NCBI RefSeq assembly: GCF_014930455.1
Contig: NZ_JAAIYO010000010.1
Coordinates: forward strand, 124,001-188,000
DNA from: Corallococcus soli
GTDB lineage: Bacteria > Myxococcota > Myxococcia > Myxococcales > Myxococcaceae
Direction: 5' to 3'
Length of the DNA stretch: 64,000 nt
Shown: positions 29,078 through 36,140 of the stretch, piece after piece
Numbering within the stretch: the first letter of the stretch is position 1
Layout of the letters: each line of letters starts with the position of its first letter
The notes under the pieces: model-generated
What the model saw: only the letters and a program-made list of their open reading frames with translations
Told to the model about the DNA's origin: nothing
The model's database searches: none
Position numbers and translations under genes: made by a program

Positions 29078-29553
29078 CGGACCTGGGCGAGTTCCTGAAG
29101 CGCGAGCAGGTGGACGCGCAGCTGCTGACCCTGGCGACGCCGATGACGACGGCGGCGGCCGCCGCGCACGAGCTGGGCATCGCCGTGGGTGGCATCTTCA
29201 AGTCGCTGGTGTTCACCACGGACGCGGACGAGGTGCTGGTCGTCGTGCTGCCCGGCGACCGGCGCGTGGACTTCAAGGCGGTGGCGCGGGCGGCCGGCTG
29301 TCGCAAGGTCGCGTTCGCGAGCCGCGAGCGGGCGCTGGAGGCGACGGGCTATCCGCCCGGAGGCACGCCGCCCCTGGGCCATCCGCACCCGCTGCGCGTG
29401 TTCGTGGACGCGTCCGTCCTGGACTACCCGGAGGGCTACGGCGGCGGCGGGCGGCCGGAGCTGTTGCTGCGCCTGACGCCCGCGGAGCTGCTGCGCGTGA
29501 CGAAGGGCACCGTGGGCACCCTGAGCATTCCAACCGAAGCAACGACCCCCTAA
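29074..29553 (+). CDS. YbaK/ProX-type aminoacyl-tRNA deacylase-like protein
   Basis: A 159-residue protein from GTG 29074, coupled to the previous gene. 'GGIFKSLVF' carries the Lys of YbaK-family deacylases, and 'ATGYPPGGTPPLGH' is the conserved Gly/Pro loop of the active site. Known members hydrolyse mischarged Cys- or Ala-tRNA(Pro). Its location inside a lipid/polyketide-like operon is odd. It may be a passenger, or it may clear a wrongly loaded aminoacyl ester or thioester, for example on tRNA or the ACP (speculative). The family call is firm and the role is open. Confidence 0.85.
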   Translation: MTDLGEFLKREQVDAQLLTLATPMTTAAAAAHELGIAVGGIFKSLVFTTDADEVLVVVLPGDRRVDFKAVARAAGCRKVAFASRERALEATGYPPGGTPPLGHPHPLRVFVDASVLDYPEGYGGGGRPELLLRLTPAELLRVTKGTVGTLSIPTEATTP

Positions 29554-29567
29554 GCGAGGAGTTCCCC

Positions 29568-29840
29568 ATGCAGGACGACATCTCCAGAAGCCTCAAGAAG
29601 ATCCTGACGAACAACCTCTTCGTGGAGATCCCCGAGGAGCAGATTGGCGGAGACGACGGGTTGCAGTCCGTCGTCGGCCTGGACTCCGTGGGTTTCCTGG
29701 AGCTGCGGGTCATCTGTGAGGATCAGTTCGGCGTGAGCATCTCCGACCAGGACTTCGACACGGAGAACTTCCGCACGCTCAACCTGTTGTCGGCGCTCAT
29801 CGTGAAGCTCAAGGCCCAGCAACAGGGGGGCGCGAAGTGA
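29568..29840 (+). CDS. acyl carrier protein
   Basis: A 90-residue acidic protein with the phosphopantetheine site 'VVGLDSVGFLELRV'; the Ser of D-S is the attachment point. Helix 1 (SRSLKKILTNNL) and the later 'FGVSISDQDFD...FRTLNLL' match the ACP four-helix bundle. The GLDSVGF form, with V-G-F after DS, differs from the usual D-S-L/V-D/E-T/L of fatty-acid ACPs, so it is probably a dedicated carrier. It lies at the centre of the operon and overlaps the aminotransferase start by four bases. No PPTase gene is near. Confidence 0.92.
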   Translation: MQDDISRSLKKILTNNLFVEIPEEQIGGDDGLQSVVGLDSVGFLELRVICEDQFGVSISDQDFDTENFRTLNLLSALIVKLKAQQQGGAK

Positions 29841-31225
29841 AGGTGCCCGCCGCGGGGGAGAAGCTGGGGGCGGACGACGTCGCCCGCCTGCGCGCCGGCA
29901 TGGCGTTGCAGATGGACCACTATGGCGGCGGACGCCTGCCGTATGTCTGTCTGAAGGCGAAGGGCCTCGTGCAGCACATGGCGGCGCTGGAGGGGCCGGA
30001 CGCGGGCCGCGTCGTGGAGGTGCTGGACGCCAGCGGTGGCTACGCGAGCGCGTGCCTGGGCGCGGGCCATCCGCGCATGCAGGAGGCGCTGCGCGACGGC
30101 CTGGAGCGTACGGGCTATGTCACCGACGAGCTGGGCTCGTTGGAGCGCACGCTGCTCCTGGAGGAGCTGTTCGGCGCGCAGGGCCTCTGGGCGGACCGCT
30201 TCCCGGGGGACGCGTACCACGCGAGCGGCCGCAACTCCGGCTCCGAGGGCCTGGAGCTGGCGCTGCGCCTGGTGCTGGAGTCGAACTTCGACCGGCGGCG
30301 GATGGCGCCGAAGCCGGAGCGCTCGGAGCGGCGGACGATCCTCGCCTTCGAGGGCGCGTGGCACGGCTGGACGCAGGGCCTGGTGAGCCTGCTCAACCGC
30401 CGGCACTACCGGCTGGGGATGCCGCTGCCCGCGACGGAGGCGCTCGACGTGCAGTTCCTGCCGTTCGGGGAACTGGCGCACCTGGAGTCCTTCTTCGCGG
30501 AGCACGGGCGCAAGCTGGCCGGTGTGTTCGTGGAGCCCATCCAGGGGGACGCCGGCATCCTAGTGCCGCCCGCGGGCTACCTGCGACGGCTGGCCGCGCT
30601 GTGCCGCGAGCATGACGTGCTGCTGGTGGCGGACGAAGTGCTCACGTTCGCGAAGACGGGCCGCTTCTTCGGCATGACGGACGCGGAGGGGCCCATTCCC
30701 ACGGACATCACCGTCATCGGCAAGAGCCTGGGCATGGGCGTCGTCTCCACGTCCATGGTGATTGCCCGGCGCGAGCTGTCGGTGCGCTCCAGCGGCGCGG
30801 TGTCCACGTCGGATTTGCGCCCCCTGACGAGCGCGGTGATGCGCTCTGGCATCCAGTACATGTCCGGCGAGGGCCTGGTGGAGCGCACGGGCCCGCTGGG
30901 CGAGCTGCTGCGCGAGCGGCTGCGCAAGGACGTGGCGCAGGTGTTCCCGGAGGTGTTCCAGGAGGTCCGGGGCCTGGGCTACATGAATGGCCTGGAGCTG
31001 ACGGAGAAGGCGTCGGGGAGCCTGGGGCGGCTGCGGACGCGGCTGCTCGACGCGGGCATCTTCGTGGAGTTCATGGCGGGCGCGGGGCGACGTTCGCGGG
31101 GCTTGCGCTACCTGTTCCCTGCGATGCGCATCGCGCCGCCGCTCATCGCGGGGGAGGCGGACCTCCAGGAGATGGTCGCGCGCATCCAGCGCGGTGTGCG
31201 GGCCTTCGTGGAGTCCGGGTCGTGA
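29837..31225 (+). CDS. class III PLP aminotransferase
   Basis: A 462-residue fold-type I enzyme of the class III (omega-aminotransferase / glutamate-1-semialdehyde aminomutase) group. 'YHASGRNSGSEGLELALRL' lies in the phosphate-binding region. 'FEGAWHGWTQG' holds the aromatic/His pair seen in the family. 'LLVADEVLTFAKTGRFFG' has the D-E of the cofactor site, and 'ITVIGKSLGMGV' has the Schiff-base Lys. Such enzymes turn aldehydes or ketones into amines, so it could aminate a chain terminus or a beta-keto intermediate on the ACP. GTG 29837 overlaps the ACP stop; its TGA overlaps the thioesterase GTG at 31222. Confidence 0.9.
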   Translation: MKVPAAGEKLGADDVARLRAGMALQMDHYGGGRLPYVCLKAKGLVQHMAALEGPDAGRVVEVLDASGGYASACLGAGHPRMQEALRDGLERTGYVTDELGSLERTLLLEELFGAQGLWADRFPGDAYHASGRNSGSEGLELALRLVLESNFDRRRMAPKPERSERRTILAFEGAWHGWTQGLVSLLNRRHYRLGMPLPATEALDVQFLPFGELAHLESFFAEHGRKLAGVFVEPIQGDAGILVPPAGYLRRLAALCREHDVLLVADEVLTFAKTGRFFGMTDAEGPIPTDITVIGKSLGMGVVSTSMVIARRELSVRSSGAVSTSDLRPLTSAVMRSGIQYMSGEGLVERTGPLGELLRERLRKDVAQVFPEVFQEVRGLGYMNGLELTEKASGSLGRLRTRLLDAGIFVEFMAGAGRRSRGLRYLFPAMRIAPPLIAGEADLQEMVARIQRGVRAFVESGS

Positions 31226-31659
31226 CCGAGGCCGCGGTGCTACTGCCGGAGATCCTGCCCTCGCTGCGCAAGCGGGTGGAGCACGTGGACACGGATGCGT
31301 CTGGCGTCGTGCACTTCTCCCGCTACGCGTCGCTGCTGGAGACCGCGGGGCTGGAGGAGCTGGAGCGCCGGGGCGCGGGGCTCGCGGCCCTGACGGCGCA
31401 GGGCCTGGACCTGCGGGTGCGGGAGCTGCGCGTCAGCTACCGCGCGGCGGCGCGGTTCCAGGACTGGTTGGTGCTGGTGCCCTCCGTGGATCACGTGGGG
31501 CCCGCGAGCCTGAAGCTGGGCGTGAAGGTGTACCGCGAGGGCGCGGAGCCGTTGCTGCTCGCGTCCGGGAGTCTGGATTTCGCCGTCGTCACCCAAGAGA
31601 ACGGAGTGCCCGCATGTCTACCGCCGTCCCTCAGCAGCGCGCTCAAGCAGGCGCAGTGA
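31222..31659 (+). CDS. hotdog-fold acyl-thioesterase (4HBT/YbgC type)
   Basis: A 145-residue protein from GTG 31222, coupled to the aminotransferase gene. 'KRVEHVDTDASGVVHFSRYASLLETAGLEELERRG' is the YbgC/4-hydroxybenzoyl-CoA thioesterase signature, with the catalytic Asp of 'DTDASGVVHF'. It likely hydrolyses an acyl-ACP or acyl-CoA, either to release product or to proofread. The last 46 bases overlap the next gene in another frame, which is unusual overlap for this operon and implies tight coupling. Confidence 0.88.
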   Translation: MTEAAVLLPEILPSLRKRVEHVDTDASGVVHFSRYASLLETAGLEELERRGAGLAALTAQGLDLRVRELRVSYRAAARFQDWLVLVPSVDHVGPASLKLGVKVYREGAEPLLLASGSLDFAVVTQENGVPACLPPSLSSALKQAQ

Positions 31660-32138
31660 ATGAAGTGGAGCGCACGCCGAAGCCCCTGGGCTTCACGGCG
31701 CTGAAGCAGTGGCTGCGGCACCGCCACCCGATGATCTACCTGGACCGCATCGTGGACCATGAGCCGGGGAAGTTCCTGGACGCGCTCATCTGCATCTCCG
31801 GGAACATGGACAGCATCGCCGGGCACTTCCCGGAGCGGGCCATCTTCCCGGGCAGCCACCTCATCCAGTCCTACGCGCAGGCGGGCATCATCCTCTACCA
31901 GATGAGCACGTCGATGCTGGCCGAGGACGAGCTGACGCTCATCGGTTCGGTGGAGGCGCGCTTCCTCAAGGTGGTGGTGCCCGGAGACCAGGTGCTGCTG
32001 CACGTCCAGCAGAACCGGCTGGCGGGAGGGCTGTTCCACTTCACGGGCAAGGCCATGGTGGGGACGACTCGCGTGGCGGCGTTCCGCGCGAGCCTCGTTC
32101 GCTCCCGGGTCGCCGACCTGGGCTCGCCGCTGTGGTAG
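31614..32138 (+). CDS. FabZ/FabA-like hotdog protein with altered active site
   Basis: A 174-residue protein from ATG 31614, 46 bases before the thioesterase stop. The core 'WLRHRHPMIYLDRIVDHEPGK', '...GHFPERAIFPGSHLIQSYAQAGIIL' follows FabZ, whose motif is 'HRYPFLLVDR...GHFPG.PVMPGVL.VEALAQ'. The His is kept (HRHP). The catalytic Glu of 'VEALAQ' is aligned with Gln ('IQSYAQ'). The enzyme may therefore lack normal dehydratase activity, bind an altered substrate, or serve as a chain-holding or isomerase-like subunit. The N-terminal 30 residues are basic and variable. The fold call is good and the activity is uncertain. Confidence 0.82.
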   Translation: MSTAVPQQRAQAGAVNEVERTPKPLGFTALKQWLRHRHPMIYLDRIVDHEPGKFLDALICISGNMDSIAGHFPERAIFPGSHLIQSYAQAGIILYQMSTSMLAEDELTLIGSVEARFLKVVVPGDQVLLHVQQNRLAGGLFHFTGKAMVGTTRVAAFRASLVRSRVADLGSPLW

Positions 32139-33391
32139 CACCCGTCGTCGTCACGGGCGCCGCGTGGACGACGCCCCTGGGGCGCGGCCTGGACGCCGTG
32201 TGGCGCCGGCTGCTCGCGGGCGAGCATGGCTTCGTGGAGGTTCCGTCCCCGCACCGGCTGCGCAACACGCAGGCGGCCGTGGTGCCACGGCGGTCGGGCG
32301 GGCTCGCGGAGGCGCGCTCTGGAGGCGTCGCGGCGAAGGACGCGCCGGCGTCCCGCGCGCTGCCGACGCTTGAGGTCGAGCCGGAGAGAGCACGCTCGCT
32401 TTCGTTGGAGCGTGCCGCTGACAGCCAGGAGCCAGCGGGCCCTGCGGAGCGGTTGCGCTCGCTCGCGGTGGAGACCCTGCGGGAGGCCTTGGCGCACGCG
32501 GACCTGGCGGGAGACGGGACGCGCACGCTCTTCGTGCTGGGAACCAGCCTGGGGGCCTACCTGGACGATGAAGGCGAGCGGAACGCCCCGCTGCACCAGT
32601 GGGCCGACGCGGTGGTGGGGACGCTGGGAGCGAAGGCGCCGCCCGTGGTGCTGTCCACGGCGTGCTCGTCGGGTTCGGATGCGCTCGTGGTAGGGGCGGA
32701 GTGCATTCGCGCGGGCCTCGCGGACGTCTGTGTTTGCGGCGGCGTGGACATCCTGACGCCGAGCAAGCGATTGGCGCACTCCGCGCTGTCCACGTTGTCT
32801 CCGTCGCGTGCGCGGGCCTATGACACGCGGCACGACGGCATGATGCTGGGGGAGGGCGCGGCGTTCCTGGTGCTGGAGTCGGCGGCGCACGCGGAGCAGC
32901 GGTCGGCGCGCATCCTGGCGCGGCTGCGCGGTGTGGGCTCGGCCAACGACGCGGCGAGCATGACGTCACCGGATCCCGCGGCGGCGGGTGCGCGGCTGGC
33001 GATGGAGCGCTCCCTGGCGGATGCGGGACTCGCGGCGTCGGAGATTGGACTGGTCAATGGTCATGGCTCCGCGACGCCGGTGAACGACCGTGCGGAGGCC
33101 GCGGCGTTCCGGAGCGTGTTTGGCTCCGAGGGTGGGCCGCTCGTGTTCGCGACGAAGGGCGCCTTCGGTCACACGCTGGGGGCCACCGGGGCGATGGAGG
33201 CCATCGCGACCATCCTGGGGCTACGGGAGGGCATCGTTCCGCCCATCGTCGGACTGGAGCAGCCGGACCCCGACTTTCCCTGCCCGCTGTCCGTGGGCGC
33301 GCCGACCCGGCATGCGGCCCGGAAGGGCTTGAGCGTGACGCTGGGCTTCGGTGGCTTCGACACGTCGCTCGTCTTCGAGGTGGCGCGATGA
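32132..33391 (+). CDS. beta-ketoacyl synthase (type II, active Cys present)
   Basis: A 419-residue ketosynthase from GTG 32132. The catalytic Cys is in 'VVLSTACSSGSDAL'. The two His residues are in 'VNGHGSATPVND' and 'GAFGHTLGATGAMEA'. The FabF-like C-terminal 'VTLGFGGFDTSLVF' is present. About 50 residues (near 48-100) of low-complexity, Arg/Ala-rich sequence are inserted after the first strand, where FabF has a short loop. It would extend an acyl-ACP with malonyl-ACP by decarboxylative condensation. It overlaps both neighbours by a few bases and is followed by a half-size partner, as in two-subunit ketosynthases. Confidence 0.9.
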   Translation: MVAPVVVTGAAWTTPLGRGLDAVWRRLLAGEHGFVEVPSPHRLRNTQAAVVPRRSGGLAEARSGGVAAKDAPASRALPTLEVEPERARSLSLERAADSQEPAGPAERLRSLAVETLREALAHADLAGDGTRTLFVLGTSLGAYLDDEGERNAPLHQWADAVVGTLGAKAPPVVLSTACSSGSDALVVGAECIRAGLADVCVCGGVDILTPSKRLAHSALSTLSPSRARAYDTRHDGMMLGEGAAFLVLESAAHAEQRSARILARLRGVGSANDAASMTSPDPAAAGARLAMERSLADAGLAASEIGLVNGHGSATPVNDRAEAAAFRSVFGSEGGPLVFATKGAFGHTLGATGAMEAIATILGLREGIVPPIVGLEQPDPDFPCPLSVGAPTRHAARKGLSVTLGFGGFDTSLVFEVAR

Positions 33392-33954
33392 CGTCCCTGC
33401 CTTCGGTGGCCCTGCGCGGCAGCGCGGTGGTGTTCGCGGACGCGCCGAATCCGCACCTCGTCAAATGGAAGCCGTCGGTGCGCTACGCGGATCCGCTGTC
33501 CTGGGCGCTGGTCATGGCCGTGGGCGAGGCGACCGGAGCATTGGGTGAGGAGTTCACGCGCGCCGCGGACCGGTGTTCGCTCATCCAGGTGGGCGCGGTG
33601 GGCCCTCGTGAGACGTGGGCGCAGGTGGCGAGCGATGCCGCGCGAGGCTTCGCGTCCCCGCTGCGCTTCCCCGCGGCGACGCCGAGCGCCCCCACGGGCC
33701 TGTCCTGCATCGTCCATGGGCTGCGAGGCCCGACGCTCGCGCTGACGATGCCGGTGGCGACGGGCGCGGAGGTCGCGCTGGCGATGTCCGTGGCGTGGCT
33801 CCAGCGTGGGGTCGTGGACTGGGCCCTCATCGGCTCGGTGCTGGCGGTCGAAGGCCGACCACCGGGCGCGGGCTGCGTCGTCCTGTCCCGGGGAACCGGC
33901 CCTGGCGTCAGCGTGGATGTCGTCGCGCGGTCCCTTCAATTCCAAGCGGAGTGA
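33388..33954 (+). CDS. half-length ketosynthase-like protein (chain-length-factor type)
   Basis: A 188-residue protein overlapping the ketosynthase by four bases. It resembles only the N-terminal half of a ketosynthase: 'TPSAPTGLSCIVHGLRGPTLALTMPVATGAEVALAMSVAWLQRGVVDWALIGSV'. At the active-site position the Cys is missing (around 'MPVATGAEV'). Small Cys-less partners of this kind, about 190-250 residues, occur in aryl-polyene-type clusters (Ketoacyl-synt_2, from memory) and may set chain length. It is intact, with its own start and stop, and not a frameshifted remnant as far as can be seen. The next gene starts two bases after its stop. Confidence 0.78.
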   Translation: MTSLPSVALRGSAVVFADAPNPHLVKWKPSVRYADPLSWALVMAVGEATGALGEEFTRAADRCSLIQVGAVGPRETWAQVASDAARGFASPLRFPAATPSAPTGLSCIVHGLRGPTLALTMPVATGAEVALAMSVAWLQRGVVDWALIGSVLAVEGRPPGAGCVVLSRGTGPGVSVDVVARSLQFQAE

Positions 33955-33956
33955 AC

Positions 33957-35366
33957 ATGGCTTCACCTCTCCAGGAACTCGCGGGCGTTCCGCTGGCCAC
34001 CTTCCAGGCGTTCCTGGACCGGATCCGCGACCTCACCGAAGCGCACCCGACCGCCGACCGCGCCGTTTCGTCCCTGGCGGCCGGATGGATTGCCCGGGGG
34101 CTCAGGCCGGGGGATGTGGTGCTGCTCGCGCTGCCCAATGGCGTCGGCCTGCTGGCCCAGGTCTTCGCGGTGCTCGCGGCCCGGGGCGTCCCCGCGCTGG
34201 TGTCGCCGGCATCGCCCGCGGGCCGGCAGCAGTCGCTGGTGGATGCGTTGCCGGCGCGTGCGCTGGTGGCGATGCGCGCCCCCGCGCCGCACGCGGAAGG
34301 GGTGGAGCGCTTCGCCCTGGGTGGGGCGGAGGTGGCGCTGTTTCCGGACACCACGCCGCCGGGGGCCCAACCGGGGGAGATGGTGTTGCTCACGTCCGGC
34401 ACCTCCGGATTCGCGAGCGGCTGTGTGTTCGACCTGGCCGCGCTCTTCCGCAACGCGGACCGGCACGCGGACGCGGTGGGCCTGCGCGCGGGGGACACGG
34501 CCCTGGTGAACCTGCCGTTGTATTACTCGTATTCGATGGTCGCGCAGGCGTTCTCCGCGCTGCGGCGTGGGCTGGAGCTGGTCATCAGCGGGCCGCCGTT
34601 CCAGCCCGCGGCGTACCTGCGCCTCCTGGCGGAGCAGGGCATCACCGTGTCCGCGCTGACGCCGCTGCTGGTGCGCGGGTTGCTGCAACACGGGGAGGCC
34701 TTCCCTGAAGGGCTGCGGTGCCTGGGCGTGGGGGGGGACGTGCTCGCGCCCGAGCATGTGAAGCGGATGCTGCAAGCGCGGCCGGAGGGCGAGCTGTACC
34801 TGACCTATGGCCTCTCCGAGGCAGGGCCGCGCGTGGCGACGCTCGCCGCGCATGCGGAGCCGGAGCGCCGCTTCGCGTCCGTGGGATTGCCCCTGCCGGG
34901 CACGGAGGTGACGCTCGTGCCGCGTGGGCCGGATGGACAGCGGGAGCTGTTTGTCTCGTCAGACACGGTGATGAAGCGCCGCATCGGCATCGTGGAGGGG
35001 GAGAAGCAGCATGCGCTGCGAGGTCCCCGGCTGTTGGCCACGGGGGACGTGTTCGACATCGACGCGCAGGGCTACTTGTACTTCCAGGGACGCGTCTCCG
35101 ACTTCCTGGTGCGAGGCAGTGAGAAGATCAGCATGGCCTCCGTGCGGCGTCTGGCCATGATGCTCCCAGGCGTGCTCACCGCACGCACGCAGGTCATCAA
35201 GAGCGCGGAGGGGGACGACTACGAAGTGATCCTCACCGTGGCGGATGAACGCCGCTCCGTGGAGCAGCTGTCCCGCGACCTGTTCCGCCTGCTGCGCCTC
35301 GCGGAGCGTCCCCGCGCCGTGCAGGTGGTTTCGGCGGATGTCGCGGCGGCCTCCCTGCACAAATGA
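33957..35366 (+). CDS. AMP-dependent acyl ligase (ANL superfamily)
   Basis: A 469-residue adenylating enzyme. Core motifs: 'VLLTSGTSGFASGCVF' (A3, ATP-binding), 'LTYGLSEAGPRVATL' (A5), 'RLLATGDVFDIDAQGYLYFQGRVSDFLVRGSEKIS' (A7-A8 and hinge). The usual C-terminal Lys motif is reduced: the protein ends 'AAASLHK', so the only candidate catalytic Lys is the last residue. It probably activates a carboxylic acid and loads it on the ACP or CoA, giving the starter unit. The operon ends here, 27 bases before a convergent gene. The start could also be GTG 33951. Confidence 0.87.
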   Translation: MASPLQELAGVPLATFQAFLDRIRDLTEAHPTADRAVSSLAAGWIARGLRPGDVVLLALPNGVGLLAQVFAVLAARGVPALVSPASPAGRQQSLVDALPARALVAMRAPAPHAEGVERFALGGAEVALFPDTTPPGAQPGEMVLLTSGTSGFASGCVFDLAALFRNADRHADAVGLRAGDTALVNLPLYYSYSMVAQAFSALRRGLELVISGPPFQPAAYLRLLAEQGITVSALTPLLVRGLLQHGEAFPEGLRCLGVGGDVLAPEHVKRMLQARPEGELYLTYGLSEAGPRVATLAAHAEPERRFASVGLPLPGTEVTLVPRGPDGQRELFVSSDTVMKRRIGIVEGEKQHALRGPRLLATGDVFDIDAQGYLYFQGRVSDFLVRGSEKISMASVRRLAMMLPGVLTARTQVIKSAEGDDYEVILTVADERRSVEQLSRDLFRLLRLAERPRAVQVVSADVAAASLHK

Positions 35367-35393
35367 AGGACGTCCGTGATCCTTCTTCCAGTG

Positions 35394-36140
35394 TTAGCGC
35401 CCCGAGCGTCCACCGATTTCCGGGAAGCGCTCATAGGCCCGCAGGAGCGCGGTCAGGTGGTCGGGTTTGTTGAAATCGAGAGGGGTGTCCGTGAGCCGGA
35501 CAACCCAGCCGCCTGTCTCCGTGCGCCGCGCCCGTGACACCAGCTCGGCATCGCGGGCCGCGTCTGGGAACCCGATGTTTCGTGCGGCAGCAGCCGACCA
35601 GTAGTTCAACCACCCGAGGTGGTGCGGAATCTCGGGCGAACGGATTTCATCTGGAGGGGTGAGCATGGGCAGCCCACGCGGTGAGAGCGCCGGCCCATGT
35701 GTTGTGTTGCGCATCTGCTGCGCGACTTCCGAGCCGAAACCCTTCGGCGACGCATGCCCCCAGAACGCGTGAGTTCCTTTCGCGATGCCCTCCAGCACAC
35801 GTGATGCCGCCGCGATGTCGAGCGGCAGCTTCGCATGGACCTGAAGCTGGGGCTGGCCCCCTGGGAGCAGGCTCGCGGGCCTTCGCAACCCCGTGATCGT
35901 CACCGGGTTGCTCTCGTCGCCATTGCATAGGAGGGGAAACTCTCCGCGCTGTTCTGCCTCTGCGAGCCATGCATCACGCTGAGGCAGCGCGACGAGCCGC
36001 CCTTCCTTGGAGACCTCCCACTCCAGTCGCAAGCCGGGCAGAGCCCTTTCCATTTCGTGGACGGCAGCCAGTGCGCGGCCGTCATCGCCCTCTAGCGCTG
36101 GCGCGTAGACAGAAATCAAGAGGCGACTTTGCATCGTCAT
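35394..36140 (-). CDS. putative immunity protein (Imm52/DUF5953-like)
   Basis: A 248-residue protein with the ATG in the complement of 36138-36140, overlapping the upstream stop by four bases; longer starts to 36248 would run far into the toxin gene. It has a beta-strand N-terminus 'QSRLLISVYAPAL' and later 'AFWGHASPKGFGSEVAQQMRN', 'EIPHHLGWLNYWSAAAARNIGFPD' and 'WVVRLTDTPLDFNKPDHLTALLRAYERFPEIGG'. These recall the myxobacterial Imm52/DUF5953 family (from memory). It has no signal peptide and is presumably cytoplasmic. By context it would neutralise the nuclease-like lipoprotein encoded just before it. Confidence 0.7.
   Translation of the reverse strand: MTMQSRLLISVYAPALEGDDGRALAAVHEMERALPGLRLEWEVSKEGRLVALPQRDAWLAEAEQRGEFPLLCNGDESNPVTITGLRRPASLLPGGQPQLQVHAKLPLDIAAASRVLEGIAKGTHAFWGHASPKGFGSEVAQQMRNTTHGPALSPRGLPMLTPPDEIRSPEIPHHLGWLNYWSAAAARNIGFPDAARDAELVSRARRTETGGWVVRLTDTPLDFNKPDHLTALLRAYERFPEIGGRSGR

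Noticed and set aside
33388-33954. Half ketosynthase as a frameshifted piece of the upstream ketosynthase
   Set aside because: The upstream gene has its complete C-terminal half, and this gene carries its own N-terminal half with intact start and stop, so it is a separate protein.
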